From Rhizomicrobium sp. (GTDB taxonomy: Bacteria > Pseudomonadota > Alphaproteobacteria > Micropepsales > Micropepsaceae), in NCBI GenBank assembly GCA_037200045.1, contig JBBCHM010000001.1:868001-932000 (forward strand): a DNA stretch of 64,000 bases. The letters are read 5' to 3'. The notes under the pieces were generated by a model. The model searched no databases and was not told the origin of the DNA. It saw only the letters and a program-made list of their open reading frames with translations. Made by a program: the position numbers and the translations under genes. Numbering within the stretch: the first letter of the stretch is position 1; every line of letters starts with the position of its first letter. This document shows, one piece after another, positions 16,350 to 24,173 of the stretch.

Positions 16350-17105
16350 CTAGCCGGCCGCGGCGATGCCGCCGTCGACATGCAGGATTTCGCCGTTGAT
16401 GAAGGATGCGGCCGGCGAGAGCAGGAACGCAACCGCCTGCGCGTTGTCGTCGGCGCTCCCCAGCCGGCGCAGCGGTATCGTTCGCGTGCGCCGCGCATAT
16501 TCCTCTTCGGTGTTGAGGCCGAGCGCGCCGGGCGTCGGCACCGATCCGGGTGCCACCGCATTAACGCGGACTTTCTTCGGCCCGAGCTCCGCCGACAGCG
16601 TCTTGGTGAGCGTGACGAGCGCGCCCTTCACCAGGCTGTAGACCGCCGTGTTGGGAAAGCCCTTCTCGGCGACCGGCGAGGCCATGTTCACGATGGCGCC
16701 GCCGCGCTCCTTGTCCATGTGGGCGAGCAGGGCCTGGGCTCCCCACAGCGATCCCTTGATCCCCACACCAAGCATCCGGTCCACCACGTCCGCGCGCACG
16801 TCCTCGATCGGCTCATAGCGCAGCAGCATCGCGTTGTTGACGACGGCGTCGATGCGGCCACTGTGCTGCGCGAATTGCGCCGCGGCGGCGTGGAAGGCGT
16901 CGCGGTCCGCCACGTCGAAGGCGAAGTCCGCCGCGCGTCCGCCGCTTTCCCGGATCGCCTCGACCGTCTCCGCGCATCGGGCGGCGTCGATATCGCAGGC
17001 GCCGACGCGTGCGCCGCAGCGCGCCAAAAGCTCCGCCGCCGCGCGGCCGAGGCCACGTCCGGCGCCGGTGATCAATATTGCCTGGTCCTTCAGATCCCAA
17101 TCCAT
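16350..17105 (-). CDS. Short-chain dehydrogenase/reductase (SDR) B
   Basis: 251-residue classical SDR. The cofactor motif TGAGRGLG is at residues 13-20 with Asp38 (ACDID) pointing to NAD(H); NNAM replaces the common NNAG. Catalytic residues are Ser143 (NMASPVAEKG), Tyr156 and Lys160 (YSLVK). It ends with the usual FINGEILHVDGGI. The ATG overlaps the stop of the upstream metallo-hydrolase (TGATG). It is not a close duplicate of SDR A next door, so the two probably act on different intermediates. Confidence 0.9.
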   Translation of the reverse strand: MDWDLKDQAILITGAGRGLGRAAAELLARCGARVGACDIDAARCAETVEAIRESGGRAADFAFDVADRDAFHAAAAQFAQHSGRIDAVVNNAMLLRYEPIEDVRADVVDRMLGVGIKGSLWGAQALLAHMDKERGGAIVNMASPVAEKGFPNTAVYSLVKGALVTLTKTLSAELGPKKVRVNAVAPGSVPTPGALGLNTEEEYARRTRTIPLRRLGSADDNAQAVAFLLSPAASFINGEILHVDGGIAAAG

Positions 17106-17983
17106 CAGACGGCCTTCAGCTTCCAGTTTTTCGTGTCGCTCACCACATAGCCCGACGAGGGATGGGTGAAATGCGTGCCGATGACGAGAATGTTCTTGTC
17201 CGCCACGCGCTCGATCATCGCCTTGCGCGTCTTGACGCCCTGTTCCTTGTCCATGTCGAAATTGGCGACGCGGTCGCATTCGGCGAGCTGGATCGGGTGA
17301 TGCATCATGTCGCCGGTGATGATCGCTTCCTCGCCTTTGGACTGGATCAGCACGCTCATATGCCCCGGCGTGTGACCGGGCGTGGGGATAAGGCTCACCT
17401 CGTCGGTGATCCGGGCCGTCGGATCGATGAAATCGACCAGGCCGGCCTCGACGACCGGGCGAATCGAGTCGGTCATGTGCGTGACGTCGTGATAGCCGCC
17501 GGTCCGCTCCAGCATCAGCCAGTGCTCGTATTCCTTGGCGCCGAACAGATAGCGGGCATTGGGGAAGGTCGGGATCCACTTTCTGTCGACCTTCATCGTG
17601 TTCCAGCCGACATGGTCGAAATGCAGATGCGTGCACAGCACCTTGGTGATCGTCTCGCGCGGAAAGCCGGCGACCTTGAGGTCCTCGAGGAAGCTGGTGT
17701 GCAGGTTCGTGAAGATGTCGAATTCCCGCGCCCGGTCGTTGCCGATGCAGGTGTCGATCATCACGCTGTCCTTGCCCGAGCGCAGGACGAAGCACTGGAA
17801 GGAGATCTTCATCCGCCCGTCCGGCGTGATGAAGTTCGGCTGCAGCCAATCATATTGCAGGGCGTCTTCGGCCGTGAGGTCCTTCGACAGCATGCTGAAC
17901 GGGTCGGTATGATCGTTGACCTCGACGATGCGCGCGATCTCGACGTCGCCGATCCGCCATGTCCTGATGTGTTCCGCGGCCAT
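17105..17983 (-). CDS. Metallo-beta-lactamase-fold hydrolase, second copy in the cluster
   Basis: 292-residue zinc hydrolase. The metal site is THLHFDHVGWNT (His119, His121, Asp123, His124), further ligands are in GHTPGHMSV and ITGDMMHHP, and GTHFTHP is near the end. It is longer than the AHL-lactonase-like paralogue downstream and belongs to a different branch of the superfamily (general quinoprotein-relay or lactonase-like hydrolases). GGAGG lies 4 nt before the ATG, an unusually strong ribosome-binding site within this operon. It precedes SDR B with a one-base overlap. Confidence 0.86.
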   Translation of the reverse strand: MAAEHIRTWRIGDVEIARIVEVNDHTDPFSMLSKDLTAEDALQYDWLQPNFITPDGRMKISFQCFVLRSGKDSVMIDTCIGNDRAREFDIFTNLHTSFLEDLKVAGFPRETITKVLCTHLHFDHVGWNTMKVDRKWIPTFPNARYLFGAKEYEHWLMLERTGGYHDVTHMTDSIRPVVEAGLVDFIDPTARITDEVSLIPTPGHTPGHMSVLIQSKGEEAIITGDMMHHPIQLAECDRVANFDMDKEQGVKTRKAMIERVADKNILVIGTHFTHPSSGYVVSDTKNWKLKAV

Positions 17984-18003
17984 GCTTCCTCCGATACGCG
18001 TTG

Positions 18004-19644
18004 TTATTGCGACAAGGCCAGCGGCGCCGGCGGCGCCTTGCCCAGGATCATGTCGGCCGCTTTCTCCGCCGCCATCACGACCGGCGCGTTGGTGTTGCCG
18101 CCCATCAGCTTGGGGAAGATCGAGGCGTCGGCGACGCGCAGGCCCTCGATCCCGCGCACCTTGAGCTCCGGTGTCACGACCGCGTCGTCGTTGACGCCCA
18201 TGCGGCACGAGCCGGCCGGATGATGCACCGTCGCGGCGGTCGCGCGCACATAATCCTTGAGCGGCGCGTCGCCCTCGACCGACGCGCCCGGCAGGAACTC
18301 GCTCGCCTTGTAGGGCGCGAAAGCCGACGCCGCGAAGACGCGCCGCGCGAGTTTGAGTCCGCGCACCAGAGGCTCGAAATCCTCCGCCGCGCTCAGCAGT
18401 TTCGGATCGATCAGGGGCAGGGCGCGCGGATCGGCGCTCTTGAGCGTCAGCCGCCCGCGGCTTTTGGGGTGCAGCAGCACGATGCTGATCGCGAAGCCAT
18501 GGCCCAGCGGCAGCGGGAACAGGTTCTGGTTGCGCCGCGCCGGCTGGAACACGACCTGGATGTCCGGCCGGTCGAGCCCGGCGGTCGAGCGCAGTACCGC
18601 ATGCGACTCGAACACATTGCTCGCGAACGGTCCTTGTCGCGCCAATAGATATTGCAAGACGTTCCACACCCCGCGCGGAAAGGCCTTCACCGAGATGCCG
18701 TAGGACTGGGAATTGTCCGTCCACATCTGCACGCTCGCCGCGACATGGTCGTGATAGTTCGCGCCGACCGCCGGCAGGTGATGTTCGACCGCGATGCCGA
18801 GCGCCTGCAGCGCCGCGCCGTCGCCGATGCCCGACAGCAGCAGCATCTGCGGCGAACCGACCGCGCCGCCGCTCAAGACCACCTCGCGTCGCGCTTCGAC
18901 TCGCCGTGTCCCGCCATCGGCAAGCACGTCCACGCCCGTCGCACGCTTGTTCTCCACCACCACGCGTGCGATCGGTGCGTCCGTCATCACCGTCAGGTTG
19001 GCGCGGCCGATCGCCGGCCTCAGGAAGGCGGTGACGCCGGATTCGCGGCGTCCATTCCTTATCGCGCCCTGGCGCAGGCCGTAGCCTTCCGGGTTCGGGC
19101 CGTTGAAGTCGTCGCAGTGCCGGAACTGCAAATCGCGCATCGCGTCGGCGAACACCGCGTTCAGCGGATTGGGTCCCTTGATATCGCTGACATGCATCGG
19201 CCCGCTATGGCCGTGATAAGGCGAGCCGGGATATTCCGCGTTGTTCTCCGAACGCAGGAAATAGGGCAGCACTTCGGCGAACGACCAGCCGACATTTCCC
19301 GCCGCCGCCCAATCGTCATAGTCCTTCGCGTGGCCGCGAAAATAGACCATGCCGTTGACCGAACTCGATCCGCCGAGCACCCGGCCGCGCGGGACCGGTA
19401 TGCGCCGCCCGTTCAGATTCTCCTGCGGCACCGTTTCCAGGCCCCAGCTCACTTGCTTGAGCGTCAGCGCCGCGCCAACCAGCGCCGGCACATGGATGAA
19501 GGGATGGCTGTCCTTGCCGCCTGCCTCGATCAGGCAGACTCGATTGTTCGGGTCTTCGGACAGCCGGTTGGCCAGCACGCAACCAGCCGTGCCGGCGCCT
19601 GCGATCACGTAGTCGAAGGCGTGCTCGCTTTGCCGGTTGGCCAT
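18004..19644 (-). CDS. GMC-family FAD oxidoreductase (choline/alcohol dehydrogenase-like)
   Basis: 546-residue flavoenzyme. The FAD-binding motif GAGTAG is at residues 16-21, the GMC signature 1 lies at GRVLGGSSSVNGMVYFRG, and signature 2 at VVLSGGAVGSPQMLLLSGIG. The C-terminal active-site His lies in VHHPAGSCRMG, and the closing Asn in MGGNTNAPV. Members oxidise primary alcohols, terpene alcohols, polyethylene glycol or sugars. It stands second in the operon, 11 bp after the serine hydrolase, so it may oxidise the alcohol released by that esterase. Confidence 0.93.
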   Translation of the reverse strand: MANRQSEHAFDYVIAGAGTAGCVLANRLSEDPNNRVCLIEAGGKDSHPFIHVPALVGAALTLKQVSWGLETVPQENLNGRRIPVPRGRVLGGSSSVNGMVYFRGHAKDYDDWAAAGNVGWSFAEVLPYFLRSENNAEYPGSPYHGHSGPMHVSDIKGPNPLNAVFADAMRDLQFRHCDDFNGPNPEGYGLRQGAIRNGRRESGVTAFLRPAIGRANLTVMTDAPIARVVVENKRATGVDVLADGGTRRVEARREVVLSGGAVGSPQMLLLSGIGDGAALQALGIAVEHHLPAVGANYHDHVAASVQMWTDNSQSYGISVKAFPRGVWNVLQYLLARQGPFASNVFESHAVLRSTAGLDRPDIQVVFQPARRNQNLFPLPLGHGFAISIVLLHPKSRGRLTLKSADPRALPLIDPKLLSAAEDFEPLVRGLKLARRVFAASAFAPYKASEFLPGASVEGDAPLKDYVRATAATVHHPAGSCRMGVNDDAVVTPELKVRGIEGLRVADASIFPKLMGGNTNAPVVMAAEKAADMILGKAPPAPLALSQ

Positions 19645-19655
19645 GGCGCCGACTT

Positions 19656-20816
19656 CTAGGTCGCGGCCGAGACGGCGATGTCCGACAGGCGCCGCCAGCG
19701 CACATAGTTCGCGTCGGCGTTCATCACCCCGGTCATGAGGCCGACGAAGGTCAGGTCCAGTTCCGGATCGGTCCACCAGATCGTCGTGCCGGCACCATAG
19801 CCGCCCATCGTGCCCGGCGAGGTCATCGAGCCGTAGAGATTGACGCCGACCGCGTCGCCCCGCAGCGGAAAGCCGAGCCCGATATAGGCCGGAATGACCG
19901 GCCAGCCGCGGTCGATGCAGAGCTTCTTGAACACCTCGTTGGGCTTGTCGCCGGTCCAGTTGCGCCGCGCCAGCTTGACGCTGGTCGGCGACAGGATGCG
20001 CACGCCGTTGCCGTCGCCGCCGCGCCGGAACATCTCGGCGAAGCGGTACATGTCGAGCGCCGTCGAGACGATGCCGACCCACGGCATCTCGGCATCTTCC
20101 TCTTCGAACGCGCCGTTCGGTCCCAAATTGCTGTGGCCCAGATGCTGCGTCGGCGAGTTGCCGCGGAATTCCGGAACGAGATGCCGCTCCTTCAGGTCGA
20201 GCCGCCGGCCGACCGAGGTGTCCTTGAGGCCGAGCGGAAACAGCAGATCCTCGTTGGCGATATCGCGATAGCGCCGGCCCTTGGGATCGGTCTTGACCAG
20301 CATGTAGCCTAGCATGGCGTGGCTGACGAGCGCGGAATAGGCGACGACCTCGTTCGGCCGGTGCTCGGCGGCGATGCGCTCGCAGATCGTCATCACCATG
20401 TCCTCGAGCACGTCGATATACATGCCTTCGCTCGGCGTATAGATCGGCGGCATGCCGGAGGAATGCGTCAGCAGGTGCAGCACCGTGATGTCGTCGCGGC
20501 CCTTGCCGGCGAACTGCGGCACCACGTCCTTGATCTTGGTGTGGAAGGCGAACTGCCCCATCTCGATCGCGCGCAGCACCAGCACATTGGTGAACGATTT
20601 GGTGACCGAGAACAGGCTGAACACCGAATCCTTCTTCACCGGCCGGCTCTTCTTCGAGTCGGCATGGCCGAACGCCTCGTAGAGTCCGATCTCGCCGTGC
20701 CGCGCCACGATGACGGCGCCGCCGAAATAGAGGTCCTTCTTGATATCGTCCTCGATGACGGCCTTGAGATGCGCGAGGCGCTCGGCGTTCAGTCCGTGAG
20801 TCCCAGAGGCGTGCAT
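19656..20816 (-). CDS. Beta-lactamase-fold serine hydrolase (EstB-type esterase), first gene of the catabolic operon
   Basis: 386-residue serine hydrolase of the class C beta-lactamase/DD-peptidase fold without a signal peptide, which points to a cytoplasmic esterase rather than a cell-wall enzyme. The catalytic SVTK motif is at Ser70-Lys73 (SLFSVTKSFTN), the second-motif Tyr is Tyr160 in AYSALVSH, and a HLLTHSSGMP block follows the first motif as in EstB-like esterases. GGGAGG precedes the ATG. As first gene of a 17-gene, tightly spaced array it probably opens the pathway by hydrolysing an ester or lactone. Confidence 0.9.
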   Translation of the reverse strand: MHASGTHGLNAERLAHLKAVIEDDIKKDLYFGGAVIVARHGEIGLYEAFGHADSKKSRPVKKDSVFSLFSVTKSFTNVLVLRAIEMGQFAFHTKIKDVVPQFAGKGRDDITVLHLLTHSSGMPPIYTPSEGMYIDVLEDMVMTICERIAAEHRPNEVVAYSALVSHAMLGYMLVKTDPKGRRYRDIANEDLLFPLGLKDTSVGRRLDLKERHLVPEFRGNSPTQHLGHSNLGPNGAFEEEDAEMPWVGIVSTALDMYRFAEMFRRGGDGNGVRILSPTSVKLARRNWTGDKPNEVFKKLCIDRGWPVIPAYIGLGFPLRGDAVGVNLYGSMTSPGTMGGYGAGTTIWWTDPELDLTFVGLMTGVMNADANYVRWRRLSDIAVSAAT

Positions 20817-21064
20817 GGCCCCTCCCTGTGATGTCCTCGCCGGCGCGGCAACGCCGCGCCGCGGGTGCGCTTGTTGGAGCGTTCGATCGGCTGCTTGTTC
20901 GCGAGAATTTAAGGACGGCGGTGATCACCTGTCCAGCCGACATTGTGCACGCGGAACATCGTCTACACGACGATTTCGCGCGGCGGATGAAGACGGTTCG
21001 CGCATTGCCGCGAAGTATTGCGCGCAAAGTGCAGGACGCCGTCGGGGCCCTCTTGGGCGGTCCG
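20817..21064 (-). promoter_or_regulatory. Leader/promoter region of the catabolic operon, with palindrome GGTGATCACC
   Basis: This 248-bp gap between the operon's first gene and the upstream S8 protease gene is the only place in the cluster with room for a promoter. It contains a perfect 10-bp palindrome GGTGATCACC (20920-20929) flanked by GGAC and GTCC, a pattern resembling small-molecule-responsive repressor operators such as GntR-family sites. No confident -35/-10 pair was assigned, and no regulator gene is adjacent. An Ala/Arg-like GC-rich inverted stretch near 20840-20865 (GGCGCGGCAACGCCGCGCC) could form a hairpin in the leader. Confidence 0.35.
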
Positions 21065-24016
21065 TTACAAAGCGACGCGGAATTGCGCGCCGACCGAAAC
21101 CGACATCGGCGTGTCCGGCGCGCTGGGCGGGTTCATGTCCAGCACGGCGAAGCCGTCGACCGCGCCGCGGCCTTCCAGGACCGGCACGTCATAGGTCGTT
21201 TCCATCCGGTATTCGCGCTTGCCGGCGATGTTCCAGGTCTGGGTCACCGGGCCGACCGCGCCGGTGTCCCGGTCCACGACCTGGAGCGCGGTGTAGAGTA
21301 GCGCGCCGCTTTCGACATGCAGCGGCTGGGTCAGCGAGAAGCGCAGGCTGTCGAACTCCGAAAGCACGCCCAGTTTCGTCGCGGCGAGTTCGTAGGCGGT
21401 CGATTGCAGGCCGGCCTGCGACAGCGCCAGGCTCGATGCCGCCGATTGCGCGGCGCTCGTGCGCGCCAGCGTGCCCGAGCCGGAGACCGTCCATCCGTCC
21501 GACAACGCGGCCGTGGCGCCCAGCGTCGTGCCCTGGGTATGCGCCGCGCCGGCGAAGGCCAGCGCGCCGCCGCCCTGCGAGCCGAGCAGCCCATCGTCCT
21601 CGGTCAGCATCGTATAGGAGGCGTTGATCGTCAGATCCTTCCCGATCGCATAGTCGAGCCCGGCGACCGAGGCCGAGGCGCGCGCCGTCGCGAGCGGCAG
21701 CTCCTTGAGCGGCCCGAAGGTCGGATCGATGTAGACGTGGTCGTCGGATTTCTGGCTGAAACCGAAATTCAGCTTGAGGTCGCGCGTGACGGAATATCCG
21801 CCGCTCGCATACATGCCGCCGGACGCGAAGCCGAGCACCGGATTGACGCCGCCGGTCGCCGGATCGAAATCGGACCGCAGCGAGAAGGCGCCTGTACCCA
21901 TCATCGAATAGGCCGCGCTGCCTTCGCCCATGTGCAGCTCGACTCCCGCCTCGCGGTTGGACGCGACGAACTCGGCATGGAACGGCCCCTCGCCGCGGCT
22001 GGTCTCGTCCGGCGTGGATTCGGTCGTCACGATGCCGAGCTGCCAGTCGCCCTGGGCGAGCTGGGTGGACTGCGATTCGAAGGACAGCGAGTTCTTGCCG
22101 TGTGCCCAGTCGATCAGGCGCTGATAGAGATAGCTCTGGAACGGATTGCTGGTGCCGTTGACGTTCTGGTTCTTGCCGACCAGCAGGCTGCTGAGCGGAA
22201 TGGTGAAGTCGCGGAAGGTGGAGCCGATAGTCTCGAACGCCACGAGGAACGCGCCCTTCTGCTGCCACAGATTGAGCTGGCCGGCGTTCAGGAGCGAATA
22301 TTTGAGCGAGGCCGGCGACCAGGTCGGCAGCAGGAACGACGTCGCGACCGGCCGGCCGCTATAGCTGAAGGGCTGATAGATCATCAGATCGTTGAAATCG
22401 AGCGGCGATTGCGACGCCTGGATGTCGAGCTTGCCCCAGCCATAGATCGGATCGACGCCGGGCGCACCGAGGTCGTCGGCCGATTGCAGGATGATCTGCA
22501 CTGTCTCTTCGGCGTGCTGCTGCAGCCACGGCCAGCGGTCCTGCAGAAGGGCGACGGCGCCCGTCACCAGCGGCGCGGCGAGCGAGGTGCCCGTCATGCG
22601 GGTGACGCCGCCGTGATTGTCCGAGACGAGGATCAGTTCGCCGGGCGCGACCAGGAAGCGGTATTTGAGCTTGTTCTGCTCCTTGCAGATGCCGTTGACC
22701 AGGATGCAGGACTCGCCGGGCGAGTTCGAGAACCAGGAGATCTGGTCGGTCGGGCCGATGGAGCCGACGAGAAGCAAATTGTTGGGCGCCTGGCTGCCGG
22801 TCCACGCCACGTTCGCGGTCTGCGTGATGCCGTCATTGCCGGCCGCCTTCACCAGGACGAGATCGTGGTTGCGGTTGCTGAGCTGCGGGCTGGTCAGGAT
22901 ATTGGCCCAGTCGCTCGACAGCACCGAGCCCGGCACGCCGAGCGAGGCGTTCACGACATAGGCGCCCTTCTTGTAGAGCGTGTAGATGCCCTGGCTGACG
23001 TCCGACCAGCTCGCGGTGCCGGTCTGGTCGAACGGGTTGTAGACCTCGACGGTGGAGTTGGGCGCGATGCCCATGATGCCCTGTCCGTCGTGCTGGGCCG
23101 CGATCAGGCTCGCCACCGCCGCGCCGTGATCGTTGGAATAGGTCTGGTAGCCGCCGGCGAACACCAGGTTGGCGACGCCGCTGTTGTCGCTGGTGAAATT
23201 GGCGTCCAGGACGCCGATGACCGAGTTCGTGCCCAGGCCCTGGATCTGGGTCAGCGCCGGCGACCAGTGCACCGAGCCCATCCACCAGTCGACATGGTCG
23301 ACGCCGGTGTAGGACATCAGCCCGTCATACCAGTTGAGGAAGAACAGCGAGCGCGTGTCGACGCTGGTATTGGCCAGCGAATTGGGGTCGTTGGGATTGA
23401 TCCCGTATTTGGCGAACATCGGCTGGGCGAAGCCGTCGTTGAAGTTCTTGCCCGTCGCCTGCTTCACGGCCGCGCCCCAGAAATTCGCGCTGGTGCTGAC
23501 GAAGGCGTTCAACTGGCTTTGCAGGCTCGCATAGTTGCGCGCGTTGCCGGCCTGCAGCTGACTCCAGGTCTGGTTGATGTCGCCCCATTGCGGGCCGGCG
23601 TTTTTCCAGAACGGCTGCACGGTCTTGAAGAACGAGTTCCCGACGAAGGGATTCATGTCGCCCCAGAACGCGTTGTTGCTCCCGTAGAACGGCAGGATCG
23701 TGCCGTAGAACGGCTGGATATCGCCCCAGAAGGGCTGGATGTCGCCCCAGAACGGACTGATGTCGCCGTAGAAGGGATTGATGTCGCCATAAAACGGGTT
23801 GATGTCGCCGTAGAACGGGTTGATCGAACCGTAAAAGGGATTGATCGGTCCGTAGAACGGATTGATGGAGCCGTAGAAGGGGTTGATCGAGCCGTAGAGA
23901 GGGGTGATCGGGCGGGCGGCCGACAATGCGCCGCCTGCGCCGGTATCCGCCAAGGCGCTCCCGCCGGCGAACAGGCAGCCGACGGTGGCGCCCACGAGCA
24001 GCCATTTCCGAGCCAT
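21065..24016 (-). CDS. Secreted S8 (subtilisin-like) peptidase with N-terminal NPFYG heptapeptide repeats and barrel-like C-terminus
   Basis: 983-residue exported protease. A signal peptide (residues 1-23, MARKWLLVGATVGCLFAGGS then ALAD) is followed by twelve 7-residue repeats (about 39-122), a linker, then the S8 domain. The triad is Asp271 (VIGVLDANF), His297 (NDHGAAVA) and Ser478 (MTGTSLAAP), with the oxyanion Asn394 (AAGNDG). Residues after about 650 alternate in a beta-barrel-like way (GGMYASGGYSVTRDLKLNFGF), suggesting an autotransporter-like outer-membrane domain, although the last residue is Leu rather than the usual Phe/Trp. The start at 24016 is supported by the signal peptide and GGGGA upstream. 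It forms its own transcription unit. Confidence 0.85.
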   Translation of the reverse strand: MARKWLLVGATVGCLFAGGSALADTGAGGALSAARPITPLYGSINPFYGSINPFYGPINPFYGSINPFYGDINPFYGDINPFYGDISPFWGDIQPFWGDIQPFYGTILPFYGSNNAFWGDMNPFVGNSFFKTVQPFWKNAGPQWGDINQTWSQLQAGNARNYASLQSQLNAFVSTSANFWGAAVKQATGKNFNDGFAQPMFAKYGINPNDPNSLANTSVDTRSLFFLNWYDGLMSYTGVDHVDWWMGSVHWSPALTQIQGLGTNSVIGVLDANFTSDNSGVANLVFAGGYQTYSNDHGAAVASLIAAQHDGQGIMGIAPNSTVEVYNPFDQTGTASWSDVSQGIYTLYKKGAYVVNASLGVPGSVLSSDWANILTSPQLSNRNHDLVLVKAAGNDGITQTANVAWTGSQAPNNLLLVGSIGPTDQISWFSNSPGESCILVNGICKEQNKLKYRFLVAPGELILVSDNHGGVTRMTGTSLAAPLVTGAVALLQDRWPWLQQHAEETVQIILQSADDLGAPGVDPIYGWGKLDIQASQSPLDFNDLMIYQPFSYSGRPVATSFLLPTWSPASLKYSLLNAGQLNLWQQKGAFLVAFETIGSTFRDFTIPLSSLLVGKNQNVNGTSNPFQSYLYQRLIDWAHGKNSLSFESQSTQLAQGDWQLGIVTTESTPDETSRGEGPFHAEFVASNREAGVELHMGEGSAAYSMMGTGAFSLRSDFDPATGGVNPVLGFASGGMYASGGYSVTRDLKLNFGFSQKSDDHVYIDPTFGPLKELPLATARASASVAGLDYAIGKDLTINASYTMLTEDDGLLGSQGGGALAFAGAAHTQGTTLGATAALSDGWTVSGSGTLARTSAAQSAASSLALSQAGLQSTAYELAATKLGVLSEFDSLRFSLTQPLHVESGALLYTALQVVDRDTGAVGPVTQTWNIAGKREYRMETTYDVPVLEGRGAVDGFAVLDMNPPSAPDTPMSVSVGAQFRVAL
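23651..23902 (-). repeat. Twelve tandem 21-bp coding repeats (7-residue PFYG-x-I-N unit)
   Basis: Within the S8 protease gene, 12 consecutive in-frame 21-bp units encode PLYGSIN, PFYGSIN, PFYGPIN, PFYGSIN, then PFYGDIN twice, PFYGDIS, two PFWGDIQ, PFYGTIL, PFYGSNN and AFWGDMN. Tyr/Trp, Gly and Ile are nearly invariant, and Asp or Ser occupies position 5. Degenerate further copies (PFVGNSF, PFWKNAG, PQWGDIN) follow. The period and residue pattern suggest a stacked or ligand-binding repeat structure preceding the protease domain. Confidence 0.9.
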
Positions 24017-24130
24017 TTTCGTCCCCACCAACGCAACCGGGTGATCCCTGCCTGCAAGATGCGGCGTGGCGCTTAAGCAGGGGTAAATCCGCTGTGGACC
24101 GCTCACGAATCGCTAAGGTCCGCTTAATTT

Positions 24131-24142
24131 TCCGTATACGGA
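24131..24142. promoter_or_regulatory. 12-bp perfect palindrome TCCGTATACGGA
   Basis: Perfect palindrome in the 157-bp gap upstream of the S8 protease start and downstream of the histidine-kinase stop. It lies about 115 bp before the protease ATG, a position compatible with an activator or repressor site for that gene. No clear promoter hexamers were assigned. A 12-bp palindrome can arise by chance at this window size, so weight is low. Confidence 0.25.
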
Positions 24143-24173
24143 TTGCGGCCAATGCGATGCAGTCGGGCGCGCG

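Noticed and set aside
18004..21027. 1,007-residue minus-strand frame fusing the serine hydrolase region with the GMC gene
   Set aside because: Only its second half is the GMC protein in the right frame; the first half is an out-of-frame reading of the serine hydrolase, which has its own proper frame.
23651..23902. 21-bp repeats considered as a CRISPR array
   Set aside because: The repeats are contiguous without spacers, are in frame within the protease gene and code for a 7-residue unit.
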